A stretch of DNA of 15,783 nt from an uncultured bacterium. Lineage in GTDB: Bacteria; Actinomycetota; Coriobacteriia; Coriobacteriales; Coriobacteriaceae. The notes beneath the pieces were generated by a model. That model searched no databases. It was given only the letters and a program-made list of their open reading frames with translations, and was not told where the DNA came from. Positions within the stretch are counted from its first letter, which is position 1, and every line of letters starts with the position of its first letter. The position numbers and the translations under genes were made by a program. Location of the stretch: positions 1 through 15,783 of the forward strand of contig CAJMRZ010000018.1 of NCBI GenBank assembly GCA_905215945.1. The letters are read 5' to 3'. Positions 7,172 to 13,467 of this stretch are shown piece by piece.

Positions 7172-7205
7172 AAAAGCCGCGCGCTCTTTCGAGCACGCGG
7201 CTTTT
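7172..7205 (-). terminator. Terminator after the PTS operon
   Basis: AAAAGCCGCG (7172-7181) pairs with CGCGGCTTTT (7196-7205), extended by GCTC/GAGC across one mismatch. On the minus strand it is followed by GTTTTCTT. The T/A ends make it potentially bidirectional. A second hairpin GGGGTGT/ACACCCC (7230-7256) lies between it and the IID stop but has no T-run. Confidence 0.85.
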
Positions 7206-7271
7206 AACATACACATGGCTTAAGGGGTCGGGGTGTGAGCCGCGTAGGGACACCCCCCTCAAGCTAGAGCC

Positions 7272-8354
7272 TTACCAGATGCTCGGCCAGAGACCAAGCG
7301 GGCCAGCGCCCAGGATGCCAAGGACGAAGAGCAGGAGAATGCCCTTGGTCGGGGTCCAGCTGTGCTTAGCGAACATGTAGTAAAGCAGCAGCGTAAGCAT
7401 AAGCGGGACGAGCTTCGGGACGATGGTGTTGAGGGTGTCGGCAACAGAGAAGTTGACCGGATCCTCGGTAACGGTGCCGTAGGTCACGGACTCCATGCCG
7501 TTACCCAGATTGGTGACGCCGCACTCGACAGCGTTGCCGTCGGCATCGGAAGCGGTAAGGGCGTTGCCGTCCTTATCGGTCATGGCGATGGTACCGGCCT
7601 CAGCGGTCTCGGTATCGATGCCCTCCATACCGGTGAAGTTCTCGGCCTCCTTCTCGGAGACGATCACGGTAGTAGCGGAGAGGCCACGGGTGGTGCCGTT
7701 GGGGATCTGGAGGTTGATCTGGGTGCCACCCATGGTGACGACCAGGCAACCGACGACGAAGACGCCCATGATGGAAGCGGCACGCGTGAAGGCCTGCATG
7801 TTGGCGGTCAGAGCGTCAATAGCGCTGGTGCCAAGCTTGTAGGACCAGTTCATGAGCCAGAAACGCAGAGCGAACTGGACGACGTTGAAGATCACCAGGA
7901 AGATGATCGGCGCAGCGGCGTTGCCGTTGATGGCCATGTTGGAGGTGATGCCAGCCGTGATAGGCACGAGCGTCAGCCAGAACAGGGCGTCACCGATACC
8001 ACCGAGCGGGCCCATTGCGGCGACGCGGACGGCGCGGATCGTGGGGATGTCAACCTTGTTCTGCTCGAGCGAAAGCACGATGCCCATAACAAAGGTGACG
8101 AGGAACGGGTGGGTGTTGAAGAACTCCAGGTTGTGGCTCATGGAAGCCGCGAGGTCGTTCTTGTTGGTGTGGATCTTCTCCAGACCGGGGATGATGGAGT
8201 AGAGCCAGCCAGCGGCCTGCATACGCTCGTAGTTGAACGAGGCCTGCAGGAAGCAGGAGCGCCAAGCCATCTTGTTGAGGGTCTTCTGGTCGAGCTGCGG
8301 AGCAGGAGTGAGATCCTCGTAGTGCTCCGGGATTACATACTCATTAGATGCCAT
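7272..8354 (-). CDS. PTS mannose/fructose/sorbose-family IID subunit with an enlarged loop
   Basis: A 360-residue IID membrane subunit of the mannose-class phosphotransferase system; with IIC it forms the sugar-translocating channel. Family motifs: LNKMAWRSCFLQASFNYERMQ (26-46), AAMGPLGGIGDALFW (112-126) and, near the end, LVPLMLTLLLYYM and GPLGLWP. Usual IID proteins are about 270-290 residues. The excess is a polar insertion at roughly 224-295, rich in Thr, Asp and Glu (TDKDGNALTASDADGNAV), between the TM segment ending ~208 and the conserved LNTIVPKLVPL. The ATG at 8352-8354 follows GGAGGTGA; an earlier in-frame Met lies inside the IIC gene. It overlaps the IIC stop by 11 nt, implying translational coupling, and is the last gene of the operon. 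Confidence 0.92.
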   Translation of the reverse strand: MASNEYVIPEHYEDLTPAPQLDQKTLNKMAWRSCFLQASFNYERMQAAGWLYSIIPGLEKIHTNKNDLAASMSHNLEFFNTHPFLVTFVMGIVLSLEQNKVDIPTIRAVRVAAMGPLGGIGDALFWLTLVPITAGITSNMAINGNAAAPIIFLVIFNVVQFALRFWLMNWSYKLGTSAIDALTANMQAFTRAASIMGVFVVGCLVVTMGGTQINLQIPNGTTRGLSATTVIVSEKEAENFTGMEGIDTETAEAGTIAMTDKDGNALTASDADGNAVECGVTNLGNGMESVTYGTVTEDPVNFSVADTLNTIVPKLVPLMLTLLLYYMFAKHSWTPTKGILLLFVLGILGAGPLGLWPSIW

Positions 8355-9144
8355 CTTCGAAGTCACCTCCGTCAGAAACAGCTGCACCCTTCAGCTCGGT
8401 CTGCTGCTGGAAGTCCCAGAAAGCGATGCCGAAGCCGATGAGAGCGAGGATGAGCAGAGCAGGGGTTGCCAGAGAATCGTTGGCAACGGTGATGAGCGCG
8501 AGGCCAAAGCCCATGAGGAAGAAGCCCCACATATCGCGGTTCATCATAACCTTGAGCAGGACGGCGAAGCCGACGAAGCGCATCATGCCGCCTGCAGCGG
8601 ACAGACCGGTCTGCAGCCAAGTCGGGATGGCGGAAGCGATGGTCTGACCAATGGTAGCGCCAGCGATGAAGAACAGGGTGACGACGACAGCGAAGATCAG
8701 GCCGAGCAGAGCCATGGCGAAGTAGTTCAGGCGCTCGATGCCCTTGGTGTCCGCGTTATGAGCCATGTTATCGGCCGTGGACATAAGCGGGGACATAAGC
8801 GTGAAGACCAGGGTAACGCCGAGCTGACCAAGCAGGGCGAACGGAATGGCAAGGCCGACTGCCGCGTTGGGCTCGAGACCCGTAGCGATAGCGAGAATGG
8901 CTGCCATGATGCCGCCAATGACGGCGTTAGGCGGCTGAGCGCCTCCGATCGGCATGTTGCCGATCGTCATGAGCTGATAAGTACCACCCACGAGAAGACC
9001 GGTGTTGAGGTCGCCAAGGATAAGACCGATGACGGCGCCGGTGACGATGGGCTGATAGAGAGACTCGAGGAAGTCAAACTGGTCGATTGCCGCGATGAAC
9101 GTGACGACGAAGACCAGAGCGATCTGGATGATCGAGTATTCCAT
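8344..9144 (-). CDS. PTS mannose/fructose/sorbose-family IIC subunit (AgaW-like)
   Basis: A 266-residue integral membrane IIC protein of normal length. It has several hydrophobic segments and the family pattern LGDLNTGLLVGGTYQLMTIG followed by PIGGAQPPNAVIGG (~65-78), the loop conserved in mannose-class IIC proteins. The QPPNAVIGG form resembles the AgaW/AgaC group that carries N-acetylgalactosamine or related sugars, rather than ManY (inference). The start is preceded by AGGAGG. It lies 90 nt after IIB, and the gap holds a small hairpin at 9198-9217. Its stop overlaps the IID start by 11 nt. The short hydrophilic tail ends DFEDGI. Confidence 0.92.
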   Translation of the reverse strand: MEYSIIQIALVFVVTFIAAIDQFDFLESLYQPIVTGAVIGLILGDLNTGLLVGGTYQLMTIGNMPIGGAQPPNAVIGGIMAAILAIATGLEPNAAVGLAIPFALLGQLGVTLVFTLMSPLMSTADNMAHNADTKGIERLNYFAMALLGLIFAVVVTLFFIAGATIGQTIASAIPTWLQTGLSAAGGMMRFVGFAVLLKVMMNRDMWGFFLMGFGLALITVANDSLATPALLILALIGFGIAFWDFQQQTELKGAAVSDGGDFEDGI

Positions 9145-9197
9145 CTTGCTCCTCCTTTCAAAATGAATGTACGCACTTTGGATATCACGTACAGAAC

Positions 9198-9217
9198 GTC
9201 AGGGTTTCACTCCTGAC
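9198..9217 (-). other. Intercistronic hairpin between IIB and IIC
   Basis: GTCAGG (9198-9203) and CCTGAC (9212-9217) pair around an 8-nt loop in the 90-nt gap between the IIB stop and IIC start. No T-run follows on the minus strand, so it is not a terminator. It might tune RNA processing or relative IIB/IIC levels, but this is speculation from position alone. Confidence 0.35.
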
Positions 9218-9234
9218 AACGTGGATCACGAGGA

Positions 9235-9717
9235 TTACGAGAAGAGCTTGCTCGTGTCCTCAACAGGCGTGCTCGGAACGCGCCTGATCTCCAACTCCAC
9301 CCCCAATTCCTGCAGCTCTTTAAACGCAGCGACATCCTCGTCGTTAACTGCGACGGAGGTGGCGACTTGGCGCTTTCCTTCCGACATGTGCATGTTGCCG
9401 ATGTTTACCTTCTTTATAGGCACACCGCCCTTGACGAGCGTAAGCACGTCTTCCGGTGTTTCGGCCACGATGAAGATCTTCTGGCGCGGGCTCGCCTTGC
9501 CAATGACGTCGATGGTCTTCTGCAGAGAGAAGAAACGCGTAGCGACGCCGGCGGGAGCGGCCATCTTCATGAGGTTCTGGCGCATGGTGTTGGACGCCAC
9601 GTCGTCGTTGGCGACGAGGATGAGGTTGGAGCCCAGGGTGGAGTTCCACTGGGTGGCAACCTGACCATGAACCAGTCGGTTATCGATGCGGGTAAGAAGA
9701 ATGTTGGGTTCTGCCAT
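9235..9717 (-). CDS. PTS mannose/fructose/sorbose-family IIB subunit (AgaV-like)
   Basis: A 160-residue cytoplasmic IIB protein of normal length. The phosphorylation site is in the N-terminal motif RIDNRLVHGQV, with His17 the expected phospho-acceptor that receives phosphate from IIA and passes it to the incoming sugar. Downstream ANDDVAS (~36-42) and KKVNIGNMHMSEGKR (~102-116) are typical of the family. In the Aga/hexosamine group the N-terminal region and the NIGNMH segment are well conserved. The start has AAGGAAG upstream. It lies 36 nt after the YajC-like gene and 90 nt before IIC in the same operon. Confidence 0.92.
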   Translation of the reverse strand: MAEPNILLTRIDNRLVHGQVATQWNSTLGSNLILVANDDVASNTMRQNLMKMAAPAGVATRFFSLQKTIDVIGKASPRQKIFIVAETPEDVLTLVKGGVPIKKVNIGNMHMSEGKRQVATSVAVNDEDVAAFKELQELGVELEIRRVPSTPVEDTSKLFS

Positions 9718-9753
9718 GTTGATCAGCTTCCTTTCGTTATTTGCTGACGACAG

Positions 9754-10035
9754 TTACTTGATCTCCTGAATCGCGTAACGCGAAACATCTACGACGGCTC
9801 CGGATCGGACTTTGATCTGGACCTTCTCGCCTTCGATGCCTTTGACGGTTCCGTAGATACCGCCGGCGAAAAGAACCTCTTGACCCGGCTTGAGCTCGGT
9901 GTGCAGCTCCTTGAAGTACTTCTGCTTCTTCTTCATGTTGATTTGCGACCAGATGGTGTAAATCAAGCCCATGATGACAAGCAGGCCTAAAAGGGCGACC
10001 GAGGAGCTCAGGACGTTGGCTCCGAAATCGGCCAT
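9754..10035 (-). CDS. YajC-family small membrane protein within the PTS operon
   Basis: A 93-residue protein with one N-terminal transmembrane segment (about 11-30, LLGLLVIMGLIYTIW), a basic stop-transfer KKKQK, and the YajC domain: ELKPGQEVLFAGGIYGTVKGIEG and a C-terminal beta-rich tail. YajC proper is an accessory of the SecDF translocon. Here there are no secD, secF or tgt neighbours; the gene starts in the TAATG overlap with the IIA stop and precedes IIB, so it is translationally coupled into the sugar PTS operon. YajC-like genes are known in some streptococcal amino-sugar or glycosaminoglycan PTS operons, which suggests a dedicated role with the IIC/IID membrane complex, not yet defined. 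Family call is sure; role is not. Confidence 0.85.
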   Translation of the reverse strand: MADFGANVLSSSVALLGLLVIMGLIYTIWSQINMKKKQKYFKELHTELKPGQEVLFAGGIYGTVKGIEGEKVQIKVRSGAVVDVSRYAIQEIK

Positions 10036-10478
10036 TAGATGCCGTCCTCGTCGCCGAAGATATCCTCTTCCTCGGAGCCGGCAACGGATGCGACCGTCTG
10101 GGCGGTGACGCCCGTCTGGCCAACGGTCACGGCCTGCTCGCCAAGCTCGGCGAGCGTGGCATTGCCGCGGAGGAACAGAAGCTCAATAACCATGGGAAGG
10201 TTAGTGCCGGTCAGAATCTCGACATTGTCGACATCCTGGGCAATCATCATCGACTGGTTGAACGGGGTGCCGCCAAGCAGGTCGGTAAAGACGAGCACGC
10301 CATCGCACTCCTCGCGCATGGCGGTAATAGCGGCGCGGAGATCCTCACCGTAGGATGCGGCCTGGTCGCCCTCAAAAGGAACGACGGTAAAAGCAGGCTG
10401 GTCGCCGGCAACCATAGCGATAGCGCTTGCAAGGCCGGGTGCGAACTGTCCATGACCGGTAAGAATAAAGCCAACCAT
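10035..10478 (-). CDS. PTS mannose-family IIA subunit (AgaF-like)
   Basis: A 147-residue EIIA-Man-fold protein, first gene of the PTS operon. The N-terminal MVGFILTGHGQFAPG carries His9, the expected phosphorylation site that accepts phosphate from HPr. The second family motif is VLVFTDLLGGTPFN (~61-74). The acidic tail EEEDIFGDEDGI is an extension beyond the usual end. The ATG is preceded by GGAAGGGA. Its stop shares one base with the YajC start (TAATG). The operon order IIA-YajC-IIB-IIC-IID is complete for a mannose-class transporter with separate IIA and IIB, unlike fused ManX. Confidence 0.92.
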   Translation of the reverse strand: MVGFILTGHGQFAPGLASAIAMVAGDQPAFTVVPFEGDQAASYGEDLRAAITAMREECDGVLVFTDLLGGTPFNQSMMIAQDVDNVEILTGTNLPMVIELLFLRGNATLAELGEQAVTVGQTGVTAQTVASVAGSEEEDIFGDEDGI

Positions 10479-10593
10479 TCAAATTTCCCTTCCGAAGGTG
10501 TGTACGATCTGAGTCCGATGATTTTCGAAAGCCAGCGGGCAATTGCCCTTAAAGCTTCTTGGAAAGCGTTCTTTGAAGACCAGTGGTTTCTAA

Positions 10594-10632
10594 ACTGGTA
10601 GTAACCACGTGACGTGTTGTTGTCACTATATC
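10594..10632 (-). promoter_or_regulatory. PTS operon promoter with GntR-type operator
   Basis: ACTGGTAGTAACCACGT (10594-10610) contains TGGTAGTAACCA, identical over 12 bp to the palindrome core before agaS. On the minus strand an extended -10, TGATATAGT (10625-10633), lies just upstream, so the operator would fall about +10 to +24 after the start, a repressor-like position. No good -35 is seen. An additional half-site ACCAGT (10579-10584) forms a second inverted pair with ACTGGT (10594-10599). Transcription would start ~140 nt before the IIA gene. Confidence 0.65.
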
Positions 10633-10739
10633 ACCCCAGAAGAGGCCGCTTCCGTTGATTCATACGGTAAAACGTTTTTGCACCGCTCACGGTGATATAT
10701 CGACCGTTTACCGCTCGTTAATACTTCTACCTGCGGTTT

Positions 10740-10753
10740 TGAAACCGTTTCGA
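10740..10753 (+). promoter_or_regulatory. cre-like catabolite control site
   Basis: TGAAACCGTTTCGA matches the classic cre consensus TGWNANCGNTNNCA at every fixed position but one (G instead of C at position 13). It overlaps the CGGTTT/AAACCG repeat. It lies ~260 nt upstream of the PTS operon. Whether this lineage uses a CcpA-type system is not shown, so this is a weak call. Confidence 0.35.
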
Positions 10754-10874
10754 AATGTTTTGGCAAAAGATCGGATCTTTTCCTGTGTCTAAACAACGCA
10801 GGGCGGCTAAAAATAGCGTGAAGAAAAATTGCAGGTCATTGTGAAGATATGTGAATTGGTCTTTTTGACTTAAT

Positions 10875-10890
10875 ACCAGTTAGAACCAGT
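10875..10890. promoter_or_regulatory. Tandem ACCAGT half-sites
   Basis: ACCAGT occurs twice as a direct repeat with a 10-bp period (10875-10880 and 10885-10890). Each copy equals one arm of the GntR-type operator. CAGTTAGAACCA resembles the operator core with two mismatches in the left arm. It may be an auxiliary or degenerate site far (~400 nt) upstream of the PTS operon. Confidence 0.35.
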
Positions 10891-11030
10891 TTTGAGATTA
10901 TCGGTGAACGGTAGTTTTCGACCGTTCACCGGTTACTTGCAATCGTTTGCAGTTGTTTTCGCAGATGAATTAGGGAAGCGCGATGGAGCGCTTGCGCGGG
11001 CGCAAGGCCTGCCCCAGTGGTTTCGGCAGC

Positions 11031-11071
11031 AATAAGCCCGCTAGAACGTTGTCCGTTCTAGCGGGCTTATT
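11031..11071 (-). terminator. 18-bp perfect hairpin after the SurA/PrsA-like gene
   Basis: Arms 11031-11048 and 11054-11071 are perfect 18-bp reverse complements (AATAAGCCCGCTAGAACG on the left) around the 5-nt loop TTGTC. It lies 40 nt beyond the 11112 stop. The T-tract on either strand is poor (CTTATT), so it may act as a weak bidirectional terminator or as an RNA 3'-end stabiliser. Confidence 0.65.
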
Positions 11072-11111
11072 CAGATATTTCGGTTACGCGCTCGGCGGCT
11101 CAGACAGATCT

Positions 11112-12206
11112 TTATGCAAACAGACCATAGATGCTGATGTTGGCCTTGGCATACAGGCCGTTAGCATACTCGGTCCACTTGGAGCTGGCGCTCGAAGCCT
11201 GCGAAGAGTACTGCTGGTAGGCGGTGTAATAGGCGGTCATGGCCTGCTTGTAGGTAGCGCTATCAGCCGTAAAGGCATCGTCAGCGAAGGCCTTAGCGTA
11301 GGTGCTATCGGCGTCCTTCCAGGTGCCCTTTTCGCTATCCCACTCGTCGCCGGCAAGTTTGATGATGTAATCGGCGTAGTCCTTGCTCGCGGTCTCCTCG
11401 TTGCCATCAGCAGGCTCGGTCGGGGCGGTCGGCATGCTTGCGGAGCTATCGCCCACCTTCTTCTTGTAGAGCTTCTGCAGCGTCGCGGACTGACGGACGA
11501 TCTGCTTGGCCTGGTCCTTGGACACGCCATACTGCGTGGCCATGGTCTTGTAGTCCGAAGTGCCGATGGAATCCTCGGCGTACTTCTTCATCTCCTTAGA
11601 AGAGACGGTGATGCCCTCGTCCTCGGCAGCGTCGAGCAGGATCTTGTTGCGCACGTAGGACAGGATGACGTCGGCAGAGGGAGCGGTGTAGTTGCCATCG
11701 CCATCCTTGACGGTGTCGAGGCTGTACTGGCTCTCAATGGCCTCGCGCGCGGTGATGTCGCTCTTCTTGCCGTTGTAGCTGTAGCTTGCCACGGTCGAAT
11801 CGAGCTGGTCCTCGGTGAGGGTCGCCGAGCCGACGCCCTTGCCGCCAAAACCACCGTTGCCGATAAAGAAGCCGACCACAGCAGCGATCACGACTGCAAC
11901 CACGAAGGCGGCAATCATCGTCTTCTTGTGCTTGGATGCGCGGTCGTCTTCGTCGGAACCCAGGATATCGTCGTCCTCGTCCTGCTCCTGGGGCATGAGG
12001 TTCTCGTCGGCGGCGTCCGCGGCGATCTTTGCCTCCAGGCGAGCGTCCTCCTCCTCGACAGTCGTGCCGGCGGCAATATGTTCGGCAGACGTGCCGGCGA
12101 CCAGGTCGATCTTCTCGTCCTCATCACCGTCGGGGCCTTCGCCGCGCTCGATGATCTGGATGCCGTCGATCTCGTCCTTCTCGTCTTTCTTTTGAATCAG
12201 ACCCAT
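11112..12206 (-). CDS. Membrane-anchored SurA/PrsA-like N-terminal domain protein
   Basis: A 364-residue protein with a very acidic cytoplasmic region (1-92), a basic KHKK start-transfer, and one transmembrane segment (about 95-117, IAAFVVAVVIAAVVGFFIG). A glycine-rich linker and an outside domain follow. Residues ~129-265 have the helical layout of SurA_N/trigger-factor-like chaperone domains, including VRNKILLDAAEDEGITVSSKEMKKYAED (~187-214). I see no parvulin rotamase domain. A low-complexity linker (SSASMPTAPTEPADGNEE) and a Tyr/Ser/Gln-rich tail end the protein. A role in extracytoplasmic folding is a family-level guess. No signal peptidase site is visible, so it stays anchored. The ATG has AAGGAG upstream at 9 nt. 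Hairpins on both sides suggest a single-gene transcript. Confidence 0.75.
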   Translation of the reverse strand: MGLIQKKDEKDEIDGIQIIERGEGPDGDEDEKIDLVAGTSAEHIAAGTTVEEEDARLEAKIAADAADENLMPQEQDEDDDILGSDEDDRASKHKKTMIAAFVVAVVIAAVVGFFIGNGGFGGKGVGSATLTEDQLDSTVASYSYNGKKSDITAREAIESQYSLDTVKDGDGNYTAPSADVILSYVRNKILLDAAEDEGITVSSKEMKKYAEDSIGTSDYKTMATQYGVSKDQAKQIVRQSATLQKLYKKKVGDSSASMPTAPTEPADGNEETASKDYADYIIKLAGDEWDSEKGTWKDADSTYAKAFADDAFTADSATYKQAMTAYYTAYQQYSSQASSASSKWTEYANGLYAKANISIYGLFA

Positions 12207-12244
12207 ATCAGTTACTCCTTGTTAGGAAACATAGTCCCCAATAG

Positions 12245-12273
12245 AATACGCCCGGCAGAGCGCCGGGCGTATT
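12245..12273 (-). terminator. Hairpin after the isocitrate dehydrogenase gene
   Basis: AATACGCCCGGC (12245-12256) and GCCGGGCGTATT (12262-12273) form a perfect 12-bp stem with a 5-nt loop, followed on the minus strand by CTATTG. It lies between the icd stop (12333) and the next gene start (12206) and is the likely terminator, though the T-tract is weak. Confidence 0.65.
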
Positions 12274-12332
12274 GATTCTTAGGTTATACGCAAACACTTA
12301 AGTACTATTTAGGCGTTTGCAGCGTGCATACC

Positions 12333-13352
12333 TTAGACCAGGTGCGCGATAACGGCATCGGCAAAGGCCTGCGTGCCCACGGCGCCCTCGACGGAGCCGG
12401 TCTGGGCACGACGCACGTCACCGGTAACCTGCTCGCCCTCGTCGAGCGTGGCAGATACGGCGGCACGAATGCGATTGGCAGCATCGTTCTCGCCCAGGTG
12501 ATCGAGCATCATCGCAGCAGAGAGGATCTCGGCCGTGGGGTTGGCGATATCCTGGCCGGCGATATCGGGCGCGGAGCCATGCGTAGCCTCAAAGATGGCG
12601 CAGTCGGCACCGATGTTGGAGCCGGGGGCCATACCCAGGCCACCTACTAGGCCGGCGCACAGGTCGCTCACGATGTCACCGTACAGGTTGGGCAGCACCA
12701 GGACATCGAAGTCGTTGGGGTTCTGGACCAGGCCCATGCAGGTGGCGTCGACGATCTTGTCGTTGAACTCGATATCAGGATAGTTGGCGGCCACCTCGCG
12801 CGCCACGCGCAGGAACAGGCCGTCGGTCGCCTTCATGATGTTGGCCTTGTGCACAGCGGTGACCTTTTTGCGGCCGTTTTTCCGGGCGTAGTCAAAGGCA
12901 AAGCGGCAGATCTTCTCGCAGGCCGGGCGGGTGATGAGCTTGACGCCGTTGGCGATGTCGTCGGTGAGCATGTACTCGATGCCCTTATACAGGTCCTCGG
13001 TATTCTCGCGCACGATGACGAGGTCAACGTTCTCAAAACGGGTAGGTACGCCCGGCAGCGTGTGCACAGGGCGCAGGTTGGCGTAGGTGGCAAAGCGCTG
13101 GCGCAGCTGCACATTGATGCTGCGGAATCCCTTGCCGATGGGCGTAGCCGTAGGGCCTTTCAGTGCCCAGCCGCACGCCTCGATGGCGTCCAGCGTGCCG
13201 GGGGCGATCAGCTCGCCGCTGGCTTCGGCGTACTCGGCACCGGCCTCACACTCCTGCCATTCAATGCCGGTGTTCAGTGCGGCCGAGACGGCACGCACGC
13301 TTTCGGCGATCTCGCGGCCAATTCCATCGCCTGGGATCAGTACTGCTTTCAT
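12333..13352 (-). CDS. icd: NAD-type isocitrate dehydrogenase
   Basis: A 339-residue beta-decarboxylating dehydrogenase of the isocitrate/isopropylmalate family. It oxidises isocitrate to 2-oxoglutarate and CO2. GFRSINVQLRQ (75-85) with Ser78 and Asn80 is the isocitrate-type substrate pattern, unlike isopropylmalate enzymes. ENTEDLYKGIEY (116-127) holds the active-site Tyr122, AVHKANIMK (166-174) holds Lys169, and NLYGDIVSD (222-230) the metal Asp residues. HGSAPDIAG (258-266) has Asp263-Ile264, the NAD-preferring pair, where NADP enzymes have Lys-Tyr. The ATG is chosen because the family start MKAVLIPGDGIG follows it; AAGGGG lies ~11 nt upstream. Divergent from citrate synthase, which feeds the same route to glutamate. 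Leucine codons are all CTG in the first ~100 codons and mixed later. Confidence 0.88.
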   Translation of the reverse strand: MKAVLIPGDGIGREIAESVRAVSAALNTGIEWQECEAGAEYAEASGELIAPGTLDAIEACGWALKGPTATPIGKGFRSINVQLRQRFATYANLRPVHTLPGVPTRFENVDLVIVRENTEDLYKGIEYMLTDDIANGVKLITRPACEKICRFAFDYARKNGRKKVTAVHKANIMKATDGLFLRVAREVAANYPDIEFNDKIVDATCMGLVQNPNDFDVLVLPNLYGDIVSDLCAGLVGGLGMAPGSNIGADCAIFEATHGSAPDIAGQDIANPTAEILSAAMMLDHLGENDAANRIRAAVSATLDEGEQVTGDVRRAQTGSVEGAVGTQAFADAVIAHLV

Positions 13353-13438
13353 AAAAATACGTTCCCCTTCCCTGTGCTTTTTGAAAGGCTCCCTGCACAA
13401 GGGGGCCTTACGCAGCGAAAATGCTGCAATATACTACA

Positions 13439-13467
13439 ACTATATCTGCTTTGGGCCGGTTTGTCAA
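13439..13467 (-). promoter_or_regulatory. Consensus sigma-70 promoter for icd
   Basis: On the minus strand TTGACA (13462-13467), a 17-nt spacer and TATAGT (13439-13444) make an almost perfect promoter, giving a leader of about 80 nt. The leader begins with a small hairpin GCAGC/GCTGC (13412-13427). Confidence 0.82.

Larger units (their letters stand above)
10665..10931. repeat. Cluster of CGGT/ACCG repeats in the PTS upstream region
   Basis: The 10479-11030 stretch has no gene but is rich in short repeats. A perfect inverted pair CGGTGAACGGT (10902-10912) / ACCGTTCACCG (10921-10931) has an 8-bp spacer. A near-identical arm ACCGTTTACCG is at 10703-10713, a degenerate CGGTAAAACG at 10665-10674, and CGGTTT/AAACCG at 10734-10747. 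Each full arm is itself a direct repeat of CGGT (or ACCG) with a 7-bp period. This looks like binding sites for a second regulator, different from the GntR operator. No gene for such a regulator is obvious here. Confidence 0.6.

Noticed and set aside
7230-7256. Hairpin GGGGTGT/ACACCCC after IID as a second terminator
   Set aside because: No T-run on either side and a 13-nt loop. The T-flanked hairpin at 7172-7205 is sufficient.
7362-8441. Plus-strand open frame of 359 codons opposite IID
   Set aside because: Antisense shadow: Asp/His/Gly-rich repeats arise from reading hydrophobic membrane codons backward.
10479-11030. CRISPR-like array in the repeat-rich PTS upstream region
   Set aside because: Repeats are 10-11 bp, irregularly spaced and in both orientations. 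There are no regular 28-37 bp repeats with spacers.
10983-12275. Plus-strand open frame of 430 codons across the SurA/PrsA-like gene
   Set aside because: Antisense shadow: it runs through the 18-bp hairpin and terminator and has a Leu/Val/Gly-rich composition without domains. The minus-strand gene has a proper ribosome site, TM and soluble domain.
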